A stretch of DNA of 64,000 nucleotides from Thalassotalea sp. 273M-4 (GTDB lineage: Bacteria; Pseudomonadota; Gammaproteobacteria; Enterobacterales; Alteromonadaceae): the NCBI RefSeq assembly GCF_041410465.1, contig NZ_CP166961.1:1860001-1924000 (forward strand). Direction: 5' to 3'. Within the stretch, counting starts at the first letter, position 1. The number at the start of each line of letters is the position of its first letter. Below the pieces are notes generated by a model, which saw only the letters and a list, made by a program, of their open reading frames with translations, ran no database searches and was not told where the DNA came from. The position numbers and the translations under genes are program-made. Positions 26,878 to 34,908 of this stretch are shown here, one piece after another.

Positions 26878-28248
26878 TTAGATGATTTCAAAATAACGGT
26901 TTAATTCCCAATCAGTCACGTGCTTACGAAATGCTCGCTCTTCCCACTCTCGCGTCGCGACAAAATGATCAACAAAAGCAGAACCAAACATCTCTTTGGC
27001 TGTTTTAGATTGTTTCATACGCATGGCGGATTCCATGAGGGTATTGGGGAGGATAATTTGCTCAGGCAATGTTTGTTTATAAGCATTGCCTTTGACTTGT
27101 GCTAACGGCTCAAGCTTGTGCTCAATGCCATAAAGGCCTGATGCTAAAGCTGCCGCTAATGCTAAATAGGGATTGGCATCGGCTGAGCCTATTCTATATT
27201 CAATACGCTGTGACTTTTGACTACCGGGAATCACCCGCAAAGAAGTGGTTCTATTTTCGACCCCCCAACTGGCGTCAAGAGGGGCCCAAAGTCCCGGCAC
27301 CATGCGAGAATAGCTATTGATCGTTGGGGCAATCATCGCCAAAAATTCAGGCATCAATTGTTGTTGGCCGGCCAGAAAATGACGCTGAGTATCACTCATG
27401 TTGTGTGGTTTATTAGCATCGTAAAAAACCGATTGGCCCTGCTCGTCGGTTAAAGACACATGAATATGGCCACTTTGCCCGGGTAACGTTTCATTCCATT
27501 TAGCCATAAAAGTTGCCATTAATTGCTGGCGTTGAGCCCAAACTTTAGTGAACGTTTTAAATAAAGCCGCATTGTCTGCTGCTTTTTTAGCATGGTCATA
27601 GGTCAGTGCAGCTTCAAAAACTCCAGGACCTGTTTCTGTATGGATGCCTTCGATAGGTATGTTCATGGTCTCGCATAAGGCCAGCAAACTGTGATATTTC
27701 TCGCTATGTACTGAATTTCTTAGCATTGAATAACCAAAGGCGCCTGGCGTAAATGGCGTCAAATTCTTAAATCCTTTGGCTCGCACGGATTCAGGTGTTT
27801 CATCAAATAGAAAAAATTCGTATTCAAATCCAGCGAAGGGAACATAGCCCATATTATGGCAACGCTCTAATACTCTCTTTAAAACATTTCTTGGACAAAT
27901 ACTGCCAGCTTCTTGTTCAAACTCTAATAAAAACAGCAACATATTGTCTTCATACGGTAATGCTCGACAGGACGATGGGATGACTCTAACCTGTGCATCG
28001 GGGTAGCCAGTGTGCCAACCGGTATAATCGACATTATCGTATAACTCATCATTACTGTCCCACCCCAACACCACATCACAAAAGCCAAAGCCAGACTCTA
28101 GCGCACTAAAGAATTTTTCTTTGCTGATGTATTTACCGCGCATTATTCCATCAATATCAAAAAGTCCAACTTTGACATGAGTAAGGCCTTTTTGCTCAAC
28201 AATAAGCTTGGCATCGCTGAGTGTTTGCACGGAACTGGGTGTTAGCAT
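26878..28248 (-). CDS. Glutamine synthetase-like gamma-glutamylamide ligase (PuuA/GlnA-like)
   Basis: A 456-residue glutamine synthetase-fold enzyme: N-terminal beta-grasp domain (VKVGLFDIDGIMRGKYI), then the catalytic domain with AGFEYEFFLF, GPGVFEAAL, GQSGHIHVSL, NRTTSLRVI and RIEYRIGSADANPYLA. The DIDGIMRGK start is typical of the PuuA/GlnA3/GlnA4 group, which join glutamate to amines rather than ammonia, and the adenylylation loop of GlnA is not evident. Clustering with aldehyde and alcohol dehydrogenases and an amidotransferase rather than with ntrBC supports a catabolic ligase. Whether the amine is putrescine, ethanolamine or another amino alcohol is open. AAGGA precedes the ATG. A 9-bp inverted repeat lies upstream. 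Confidence 0.88.
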   Translation of the reverse strand: MLTPSSVQTLSDAKLIVEQKGLTHVKVGLFDIDGIMRGKYISKEKFFSALESGFGFCDVVLGWDSNDELYDNVDYTGWHTGYPDAQVRVIPSSCRALPYEDNMLLFLLEFEQEAGSICPRNVLKRVLERCHNMGYVPFAGFEYEFFLFDETPESVRAKGFKNLTPFTPGAFGYSMLRNSVHSEKYHSLLALCETMNIPIEGIHTETGPGVFEAALTYDHAKKAADNAALFKTFTKVWAQRQQLMATFMAKWNETLPGQSGHIHVSLTDEQGQSVFYDANKPHNMSDTQRHFLAGQQQLMPEFLAMIAPTINSYSRMVPGLWAPLDASWGVENRTTSLRVIPGSQKSQRIEYRIGSADANPYLALAAALASGLYGIEHKLEPLAQVKGNAYKQTLPEQIILPNTLMESAMRMKQSKTAKEMFGSAFVDHFVATREWEERAFRKHVTDWELNRYFEII

Positions 28249-28552
28249 GACTATCCTTAATTATTATTCGGTACAAGTCGTTTTTAGGTGAAAGTAATTT
28301 GGTATATTTTTTCTCCCTTACATTTCAGTTTATACCAAAATAAAAATTGTCCATTGCTGATTAAAAAATTTTTATAATTATTTTATGCTCTAAATTGCAA
28401 AGCCATATTTCTTTTTATTTATTAAATAACATGAACTTAGGTTTTAGTTACGATAAATAGATAAAACCCATAAATAAGCAGGAAGAATCACTACAAGGGA
28501 GATGAAGTCAGGTTTGTTATTGAGCTTATAAACACTCAAGGGATATGACAAA
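28249..28552. other. Non-coding region upstream of the glutamine synthetase-like operon
   Basis: No gene is seen in this AT-rich stretch. It holds the operon's promoter and the 9-bp inverted repeat at 28298-28339; no single -35/-10 pair was convincing. Confidence 0.4.
28298..28339. promoter_or_regulatory. Candidate operator: 9-bp inverted repeat before the GS-like operon
   Basis: TTTGGTATA (28298-28306) and TATACCAAA (28331-28339) are perfect complements with a 24-bp spacer, giving 33 bp between centres, about three helical turns. It lies 50-91 bp before the start codon, a usual place for a repressor. No regulator gene is nearby. Confidence 0.4.
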
Positions 28553-28590
28553 GCCTCAACTCTCAATTATGAACAAATGAGAATTGAGGC
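28553..28590 (-). terminator. Terminator after the VOC gene
   Basis: GCCTCAACTCTC and GAGAATTGAGGC form a 12-bp stem with one G-U pair in the minus-strand RNA, 50 bp past the VOC stop. The T-run is short (TTTG). Confidence 0.6.
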
Positions 28591-28639
28591 TTAAAATTTA
28601 TACGGTATTCTAAAGAGAACTGATTAATATAACGGTTAT

Positions 28640-29125
28640 TTATTCGTAATCAGCAGAATAAGTTTCAGAATAGGTATGTGAATATAATTCAAATAAGTTA
28701 CCAAATGGGTCTTCTAAATACACCATTTTATAAGGCTTGCTGTCGTCTTCAGGGTGATAGCGCATAATATCCATTCTCACTTTGCCGCCAAACTCTTCTG
28801 TACGAGCAATTGCACCTTCAAAATCATCTGTTTCCAAACAAAAATGGAAAATACCAAGACGAGTAAAGTCAACAATATGACGTTCTTGACGGTTTTTCAT
28901 TTCAAACAATTCAACACCTATGCCATCAGAGGTAACTAAATGTGCAATATTGAAGCCTTCAAAACCTTCACCAAAAACCGCAATACACATTTTACCAATT
29001 GCGGTTTCGCGTTCTTCTTCCACTTTGGTTTTGTTCATTACAATGTTTAAGCCTAGCGCTTTGGTGTAGAACTCAACAGCCACATCCATATCGCCAACCA
29101 TAATGCCTACGTGATTCATTTTCAT
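28640..29125 (-). CDS. VOC-family protein of unknown substrate
   Basis: A 161-residue protein with two vicinal-oxygen-chelate half-domains: MNHVGIMVGDMDVAVEFYTKALGL at the start, GVELFEM in the middle, GIFHFCLETDDFEGA beginning the second half and VYLEDPFGNLFELY at the end. Candidate metal ligands are H5, the glutamate in VELFE, the histidine in FHFCLE and the glutamate in LFELY. The family includes glyoxalases, epimerases, extradiol dioxygenases and resistance proteins; nothing here selects one. Its spacing to both neighbours is several hundred bp, so it is probably transcribed alone. Confidence 0.8.
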   Translation of the reverse strand: MKMNHVGIMVGDMDVAVEFYTKALGLNIVMNKTKVEEERETAIGKMCIAVFGEGFEGFNIAHLVTSDGIGVELFEMKNRQERHIVDFTRLGIFHFCLETDDFEGAIARTEEFGGKVRMDIMRYHPEDDSKPYKMVYLEDPFGNLFELYSHTYSETYSADYE

Positions 29126-29556
29126 AATATATGTTCCTAAAAAAAAGTAATTCGCCTGTTGCGTGAATGAGGCTAGTATAGGGAGGAACTTAGATTAGGT
29201 GAAATTATTAAAAATAATCAAAATAATAATATTTTGTTATAGAGCAAAAGATTCACTATAACGACATGAACCCCTAACATCTTTATGCAGTTATTTAACA
29301 GATTGTATTGTCGGCATACTTAATATGGCTAAGCATCAGTCTACACTGTGCGCTTTTGAATAATATTAACTAAGGCCGGCATAGCATATATTCTGACGCT
29401 CGATATGACCCTTACTCACAAATACCTGTAATTCCAGAGCAAGAATGAGGTCAATTTTTTGCGCAGTTAGGATGAAATGGATGTTGCCTCATTTGGAAAC
29501 AGGGCTTTTGGCAAATTAACTGTAAGAGGATTTATTTAATAATCTTGTACACTTTA
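29126..29556. other. Gene-free stretch between VOC and cold-shock genes
   Basis: In these 431 bp I see no gene above about 12 codons, no strong hairpin and no repeat. It probably contains the VOC promoter in its lower part, which is AT-rich. Confidence 0.4.
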
Positions 29557-30171
29557 TTAAAGCATAGCTATGAAGAAGTAAGCTTCTGCACCATAGTCTG
29601 AAAGTAACCACGCAAGAGATGCGACATTAATTAAGGCGGTGATCCAAAACATACCTCGAAACTCACCTTTTTTCGATTTATGCCTTAAGGCTTGTTGTGC
29701 TATTGCCGCACCTGGCCAACCACCGGCAAGAGCCAGAAGATGCAGTGTGCTCTCTTTTGTTCGCCAAAGTCCTTGCCTTGCTTTTGATTTGTCGATGGCG
29801 TAGGCGATAAAGGTGATAACACTCGTTGCAAAATAGATATACAAAAGATTAATAGTGATCAGGCCGGAGAAGTATGCACCGATAATGAACAACAAAAAAC
29901 CTATTGAAAGATAGTAAGGAAATCGATTGGCTTTTTGAGGTTCTTTTTTCTTAAGCTTTTCGCCCGAGTAGGTTGCACTTACCGCACAGACCCGGCCACG
30001 TTTATCGGTGCTTAGTGAGAAAGTGATAACATCTTGAACAGAAGGGATGCGCTGCTTATTTTCAAAAGCAGATATGTGAATAAAAACATCAGGACCGCCA
30101 GTTGGCAAAGCGATAAAACCAAACCCCTTATCGGCATTCCATTTAATCAATTTCCCTTTTAATCTTTTCAA
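29557..30171 (-). CDS. Cold-shock domain fused to DUF1294 membrane domain
   Basis: A 204-residue protein. Residues 1-70 are a cold-shock domain with RNP motifs KGFGFIAL and DVFIHISAF. After a lysine-rich linker come three to four membrane helices; the DUF1294 signature is AYAIDKSKARQGLWRTKESTLHLLALAGGWPGA split across two helices. This fusion is a known architecture in gammaproteobacteria; its role is not established. The cold-shock part should bind single-stranded RNA or DNA at the inner face of the membrane. It lies between ybaB and the catabolic genes and is part of the segment that separates ybaB from recR. Confidence 0.88.
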   Translation of the reverse strand: MKRLKGKLIKWNADKGFGFIALPTGGPDVFIHISAFENKQRIPSVQDVITFSLSTDKRGRVCAVSATYSGEKLKKKEPQKANRFPYYLSIGFLLFIIGAYFSGLITINLLYIYFATSVITFIAYAIDKSKARQGLWRTKESTLHLLALAGGWPGAAIAQQALRHKSKKGEFRGMFWITALINVASLAWLLSDYGAEAYFFIAML

Positions 30172-30304
30172 CTTAGGCCCTTTTCAAGCAACATATTGCT
30201 TTAATAACTTACCATTATTTATCTACAAAATAAAAATTTAAAGCGCATTGAGACAAATTAGATACAATAAATTTAATTGCTTAAGAACATACACATTCGT
30301 TTTC

Positions 30305-30336
30305 AGACAAAAAAATAGCGCCATAAGGCGCTATTT
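30305..30336 (-). terminator. Terminator of the dnaX-ybaB operon
   Basis: A 10-bp perfect stem (AAATAGCGCC / GGCGCTATTT, loop ATAA) is followed on the minus strand by six T. It is 16 bp past the ybaB stop. In E. coli transcription continues into recR; here it should end. Confidence 0.9.
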
Positions 30337-30351
30337 ATCTGGGGTTCTTTC

Positions 30352-30678
30352 TTAGAATGGCATTTTAAAGCCTGGAGGCATTTGCATACCACCAGTAACG
30401 CTGCCCATCTTAGTTTTGCTTTCTTCTTCAACACGACGTACTGCATCGTTAAAGGCTGCAGCGACTAAATCTTCAATCATGTCTTTGTCGTCTTCCATTA
30501 GACTTTCGTCTATTTCAACACGACGTACATTGTGGTTTCCGGTCATCGTTACTTTAACCATACCGGCACCGGCTTCACCGGTTACTTCCATATTGGCAAT
30601 TTCTTCTTGTGCTTTTTGCATCTTTGCCTGCATCTGTTGGGCTTGTTTCATTAAATTGCCCATGCCGCCTTTCATCAT
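30352..30678 (-). CDS. ybaB: YbaB/EbfC nucleoid-associated protein
   Basis: A 108-residue DNA-binding protein with the family pattern: a glycine/methionine-rich start ([23 protein letters not shown]), the strand pair [28 protein letters not shown], and the C-terminal [18 protein letters not shown] helix. It forms a tweezer-like dimer that coats DNA. It is 147 bp after dnaX. In E. coli recR follows directly, while here a terminator follows instead. Two adjacent start codons (30678, 30675) are possible. Confidence 0.96.
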   Translation of the reverse strand: MMKGGMGNLMKQAQQMQAKMQKAQEEIANMEVTGEAGAGMVKVTMTGNHNVRRVEIDESLMEDDKDMIEDLVAAAFNDAVRRVEEESKTKMGSVTGGMQMPPGFKMPF

Positions 30679-30825
30679 AATAAAATCTCCGAAAATAATG
30701 CCTCTAAAGTAAGGCTTTTACCAAACAAGAATGTCAATAAAATGGCTCAATTACACTCTCGTTTGGGCTAAAACTGATGAGCTGATCATATCGTATCAGC
30801 CGATGATTGTTAATTGTTTTGTCGG

Positions 30826-33216
30826 TTACTTAGCTTGAATTGATGTTTCATCTATCTCAGCAGCAAATTCACCCTGCATCCGTTGTACAAAATCATCGGA
30901 TTTGATGATTAATATGGCGTTTTCATGGCGCTTTTGATCAATAATGTTTTGAATCAACAATGGGGTATAACCAGGATCTTCAACTATGTGAATATCTACC
31001 TGCGCATCATGTTGTACTAACAGACTATAGCTTTGTTGAATACTTTGCAGAGCAGAAGATGAATTAATATGACTGTAGCTTTGCGCCAAATTAATGATTA
31101 AATGTTGAGCGTTACTGCTCTCATCTAGGGTGGCGTTTAAGGTCAACTGCCTAACTCTACCGCCCAATTGCATCGCATCAATTAAATGAGCCCAAAAGTC
31201 TATTTGGGCCGCACGAGTTATAATATTTGGGTTAATTGTATCTGCAGAAAACACCGTGCGATGTTGCCAATTAAGAGTTACTGCCTCAGATTGCCCTTGG
31301 GTTGGCTGCACCATATTTTGATCAGCTTGTGTTAACTCTGGTTCAGCTTCTACTTTATATGAAGGAGCTAAAGGAAAGCCCTCCTGACTGGCAAAAGACG
31401 ATGTGTCAACCTGAGGCCCTTCTTGCGATTCCATTGCTTGGCTAGTAGCTTGTTCATTCGCATGAGGACGTTCTGGTATTGTTTCTACAGCCGAGTCGCG
31501 TTGCTTGTTAGACTCAACTTGTTCAATGTGCTCTGTTGCAGACATTGACGTAGGTGCAACGGTTTTACCCGTTGGTTGTTGAGACTTCAGTTCAGGCTTT
31601 TTTGCCCTACCCTCCGAAGCTTTTTTACGGCTTCTAAGTAGATTGCGAGTTTGCAGTAATCGTTCTGTATCAGTGCTTGGATTTGAATGCGCTTGTGCAG
31701 CACTGGGTTTAGCATTATCAGACGTAACTTGCTCAGTATGCTCTTGTTCTACACCTACAGGTGCTGAATCAAGTAGCTCTTGGCTTTGAGCAACTTCTGC
31801 AGATTGAGATTGCGGCTTTATTGGCGCATTGTCAGTGTACTGCTCTGCGCTCATTTGCTGAGCCATTGACTCAAGCTCTTCTTGCTGCGCATTAAGTGAA
31901 TTTATATCTTCACTTGGTGTTGGTCTTGCCAAAGTCTCTGATGGGGTCAAAGACTCTGTCGCCATATTTGTGGTTATAACGGCAGATGTGTCATCTTCGT
32001 CAGTACGAGTCTGTGTTGGCTCGTTTGCCCCGGTATCTTGAGGAGTCGGTTCAGTAGATTTTGCAACCACTGACTGTGGTTGCTGATGTTGAGCATCAGG
32101 GTGCTGGCGATTGTCAACAAAGTCCGTTTGCGTTGCAGGCTTAAACGCCAACAACCTTAACAACACCATATCAAAACCTGCTTGTTCATCACCACTGTAG
32201 GGTAAATCCTTGCGCCCATTTAGCACAATTTGATAATACAACTGTACATCTTGGGGTGACATCGCATTAGCAAACTTATGCAATAATGTGGCACGTTGCT
32301 CGTCAACATCCACCGAATTTGGCACTAATTGCCACATTGCAATTTGATGCAATAACTGCAACAGTTCTGCTAATAAACGATGATAACTTGGGGCATAACT
32401 TGCGATGGTTTGGCTTAATGAAAGCAGTTCTTGTGGTTGTTGCTTTATAAGAGCGATTAAAATCTTATAAATCCAGGATTGATCTACGCCACCAAGCATA
32501 GCTTGCAAATTATCAAGTTTAAGGTGACCTTGACCCTGAGCAATTGCTTGGTCGGTTAAACTTAAAGAGTCGCGCATACTGCCACGAGCCGCTTTCGCTA
32601 ATAACGCGAGGGTTCCGGGCTCAAAGCTCACCTCTTCCGCTGTTAAAATTTCTTTTAACTTTTGCTCAATTTGCTGAGGGGTTAATGCTTTTAAATGAAA
32701 TTGCAGACATCTGGATAAAACCGTCACCGGCAGTTTTTGCGGATCGGTTGTGGCTAAAATAAATTTGACGTGTTGCGGGGGCTCTTCCAAGGTTTTTAAT
32801 AACGCGTTGAAACTGCTTTTTGACAACATATGCACTTCGTCAATAAGGTAAACCTTAAAACGTCCTCTTGACGGGGCATATTGAACGTTATCAAGAATTT
32901 CTCGGGTATCGTCGACTTTGGTACGTGAGGCCGCATCAATTTCAAGCAAATCAATAAATCGACCGGCATCAACATCCTGACAAACATCACATTGACCGCA
33001 AGGGGTTGACGTAATGCCGGTTTGACAATTTAAACTTTTAGCAAAAATCCTAGCGATGGTGGTTTTACCCACCCCGCGAGTGCCGGTGAAAAGGTAGGCA
33101 TGGTGTAACCTTTCTTGGTTAAGTGCATTAACCAGAACAGTAACAACATGCTCTTGACCCATGAGTTGAGAAAAATCTTTTGGTCGCCATTTACGAGCAA
33201 GAACCTGATAACTCAT
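30826..33216 (-). CDS. dnaX: DNA polymerase III tau/gamma subunit
   Basis: A 796-residue clamp-loader subunit. The AAA+ part (residues 1-~370) has the Walker A GTRGVGKTTIA, a four-cysteine zinc module (CQTGITSTPCGQCDVC), Walker B LIDEVHML and sensor SRCLQFHLKAL. A long low-complexity linker rich in Q, E, S and T (about 385-650) follows, then a C-terminal tau domain that contacts DNA polymerase III alpha. It is longer than E. coli tau (643 residues), mainly in the linker. A frameshift signal at codons 538-540 predicts a 541-residue gamma form. It precedes ybaB and follows apt, as in E. coli. Confidence 0.97.
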   Translation of the reverse strand: MSYQVLARKWRPKDFSQLMGQEHVVTVLVNALNQERLHHAYLFTGTRGVGKTTIARIFAKSLNCQTGITSTPCGQCDVCQDVDAGRFIDLLEIDAASRTKVDDTREILDNVQYAPSRGRFKVYLIDEVHMLSKSSFNALLKTLEEPPQHVKFILATTDPQKLPVTVLSRCLQFHLKALTPQQIEQKLKEILTAEEVSFEPGTLALLAKAARGSMRDSLSLTDQAIAQGQGHLKLDNLQAMLGGVDQSWIYKILIALIKQQPQELLSLSQTIASYAPSYHRLLAELLQLLHQIAMWQLVPNSVDVDEQRATLLHKFANAMSPQDVQLYYQIVLNGRKDLPYSGDEQAGFDMVLLRLLAFKPATQTDFVDNRQHPDAQHQQPQSVVAKSTEPTPQDTGANEPTQTRTDEDDTSAVITTNMATESLTPSETLARPTPSEDINSLNAQQEELESMAQQMSAEQYTDNAPIKPQSQSAEVAQSQELLDSAPVGVEQEHTEQVTSDNAKPSAAQAHSNPSTDTERLLQTRNLLRSRKKASEGRAKKPELKSQQPTGKTVAPTSMSATEHIEQVESNKQRDSAVETIPERPHANEQATSQAMESQEGPQVDTSSFASQEGFPLAPSYKVEAEPELTQADQNMVQPTQGQSEAVTLNWQHRTVFSADTINPNIITRAAQIDFWAHLIDAMQLGGRVRQLTLNATLDESSNAQHLIINLAQSYSHINSSSALQSIQQSYSLLVQHDAQVDIHIVEDPGYTPLLIQNIIDQKRHENAILIIKSDDFVQRMQGEFAAEIDETSIQAK
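31592..31615 (-). promoter_or_regulatory. Programmed -1 frameshift signal in dnaX
   Basis: On the minus strand the zero frame reads GCA AAA AAG CCT GAA, which contains the heptamer A AAA AAG (31597-31603) in the correct phase. A -1 slip gives GCC TGA, so translation stops at 31592, exactly as in E. coli dnaX, where the shifted frame also meets TGA in the second codon. A Shine-Dalgarno-like GGAGGG (31610-31615) lies 6 bases upstream of the heptamer. A 6-bp hairpin (CAACGG/CCGTTG, 31557-31574) lies 22 bases downstream, farther than in E. coli. Predicted gamma: 541 residues. Confidence 0.8.
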
Positions 33217-33285
33217 AATGTGATACTTTTCACCCTGTATTGTTATTTTTATCGTTATTTAGGATTGTACTAAAAGATGAAAGAA

Positions 33286-33834
33286 TTAATCACCTAAATA
33301 TTCAATCATCGAATAAACATTGACGCCCAAAGCCTCTAAACGCTCATGGCCCTTAAGATCGGGTAAGCCAATCACGAAAGCAGACTCCGTTACCTGAGCG
33401 CCAAGGTTGCGAATAAGCTTCGTCGTGGCCTCAATGGTACCGCCTGTCGCCAGTAAATCATCAACCATCAACACATTGTCGTTTTCATTAAGAGCATCTA
33501 AATGAATTTCCAATGTATCTTGACCGTATTCTAAATCGTAGCTTTGAGCACACGTTTGACGAGGTAATTTGCCTGGTTTACGAACCGGTACAAAACCTAC
33601 GCCTAATGCTAACGCTAATGGGGCACCAAATAAAAAGCCACGGGCTTCAGTACCAACGACTTTGGTGATGCCACGGTCAGCAAACTTTTCTTTTAATCGA
33701 TTGATACAAAGAGAGAATGCTTTGGTGTCTTCTAAAATGCCAGTGATATCACGGAACATGATCCCTTCAATAGGATAATTCGGAACATCGTGGATTACGC
33801 TTTTTAGGTAAGAAATTTCGTTTTCTGTCATCAT
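33286..33834 (-). CDS. apt: Adenine phosphoribosyltransferase
   Basis: A 182-residue salvage enzyme making AMP from adenine and PRPP. It has the PRPP loop [13 protein letters not shown], the [10 protein letters not shown] start region, the [11 protein letters not shown] substrate segment and the RKPGKLP loop. It lies 69 bp upstream of dnaX on the same strand, the E. coli order. The first two codons are both ATG; the upstream one is used here. Confidence 0.97.
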   Translation of the reverse strand: MMTENEISYLKSVIHDVPNYPIEGIMFRDITGILEDTKAFSLCINRLKEKFADRGITKVVGTEARGFLFGAPLALALGVGFVPVRKPGKLPRQTCAQSYDLEYGQDTLEIHLDALNENDNVLMVDDLLATGGTIEATTKLIRNLGAQVTESAFVIGLPDLKGHERLEALGVNVYSMIEYLGD

Positions 33835-33930
33835 AAATAAAAAATAAAAATGTTTGACTACAGGATAATCGAAAATGAGTAACTTTTATAGTAAGAATTT
33901 ATAAATGATTGTTGTCATTCGGTAACGAAA

Positions 33931-34314
33931 TTAGGCAACCGCGCAGGATTGACCAACAAGTTGTTGCACATTTTCAAGGAAAAGTTGCTGGCAAATGGGT
34001 TTCGCTAAGATCTTAAATCCAAGCTGTGGCGCAAATAATGGCTCAACTTCAGCAAGATCTTTTGTGGTCAAAAAAATAACCGCCTTTGGTGCGCCATTGT
34101 CCATTGTATTGAGGTTTTTTACAAAGTTAACGCCATTCATCAATGGCATTAAATGGTCGACGACACACAAGTCAAAATGTTCTTGTTGAACCTTACTGTA
34201 GCCGTCTAAACCATTGGTCGCTGTCGTTACATGATACCCAGAATTAGCCAGTAATTCTGAAAGTTCTTCCCTTACATGTTCGTTATCTTCGATTAAGAGT
34301 ATTTTAACGGTCAT
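33931..34314 (-). CDS. Stand-alone response-regulator receiver domain
   Basis: A 127-residue CheY-like domain with no output domain. The acidic pocket is IEDN near residues 8-10, the phospho-acceptor aspartate is in CVVDHLMP (about D53), the switch threonine is in FLTTKD and the conserved lysine in LAKPI. It could be a diffusible phosphorelay intermediate or a regulator acting by protein contact. No histidine kinase is encoded nearby, so its partner is unknown. The gene for a 39-residue membrane peptide ends 39 bp upstream on the same strand. Confidence 0.88.
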   Translation of the reverse strand: MTVKILLIEDNEHVREELSELLANSGYHVTTATNGLDGYSKVQQEHFDLCVVDHLMPLMNGVNFVKNLNTMDNGAPKAVIFLTTKDLAEVEPLFAPQLGFKILAKPICQQLFLENVQQLVGQSCAVA

Positions 34315-34353
34315 AATATTTCCTTTTTGACAGCGTTTAGAGTGATACCAAGA

Positions 34354-34473
34354 TTAAAAGTGCGTGAACCACCCCATCAACATTGGTAACAAAGGCATAG
34401 CGAAAAGTGCTAACAATGCGATAAATAAGTGACGTTTTGACGTAGATTCGGTAAAAGAGTTTTCGTGTGACAT
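34354..34473 (-). CDS. Small 39-residue single-helix membrane protein
   Basis: A short reading frame from ATG (34471-34473) to TAA (34354-34356). The peptide starts MSHENSFTESTSKRH, which is polar, then has one hydrophobic helix (LFIALLALFAMPLLPMLM) and a short GWFTHF end. The clean pattern of polar head, basic residues and a membrane helix, and its position just upstream of the receiver-domain gene on the same strand, make a real small protein plausible. The ribosome site (GAAG) is weak. I know no family for it. Conservation in relatives would settle it. Confidence 0.5.
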   Translation of the reverse strand: MSHENSFTESTSKRHLFIALLALFAMPLLPMLMGWFTHF

Positions 34474-34860
34474 ATTATAACTTCTAGCTAATAAAAAATT
34501 GCGCCAAATGATACACCAACAACAAAAAACTTGATATAGAACAAATAAAATTTTTATCTGAACTTATTGTAACCAAAAATGAACGCCTAAAAATCAACCA
34601 ACAAACCTTTAATTATGCTAAAAGCCAGTTTTAGAAACATTAAATAAACGTATTACTTATCTGGTGTTAACTTTGTTGATTCTCTTTTATATGGGGCTTC
34701 TATTTATGTGTAAGGTGCTCAGAAATTCATTGTTCTTGTAGATTGAATCGAAACCCGCTTTAATACCAATCCCACTAAGTCTTTTCAAAAGATGATCATT
34801 CTTTGCTGATAAGACGAGTTTTCAAATAAAAAGTTTCAATAATTTTTTAAAATTTGAAAT
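34474..34860. other. Gene-free stretch between the small ORF and topA
   Basis: About 390 AT-rich bp with no gene. It should contain the promoter of the small ORF/receiver unit. A piece at 34761-34780, TAATACCAATCCCACTAAGT, resembles a short sequence I associate with dispersed repeats in Alteromonadales genomes, but this cannot be confirmed here. Confidence 0.35.
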
Positions 34861-34890
34861 AAAAAACCCGATCTTAGATCGGGCTTTTAA
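34861..34890 (-). terminator. topA terminator
   Basis: Stem CCCGATC/GATCGGG with loop TTA (34867-34883), followed on the minus strand by six T, 26 bp past the topA stop. Confidence 0.9.
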
Positions 34891-34908
34891 CGTCAAATCA
34901 TTTGTCTA

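Noticed and set aside
31620..31640. The upstream A-run CGT AAA AAA GCT in dnaX as the frameshift site
   Set aside because: It is not in the X XXY YYZ phase; the next A-run at 31597-31603 is.
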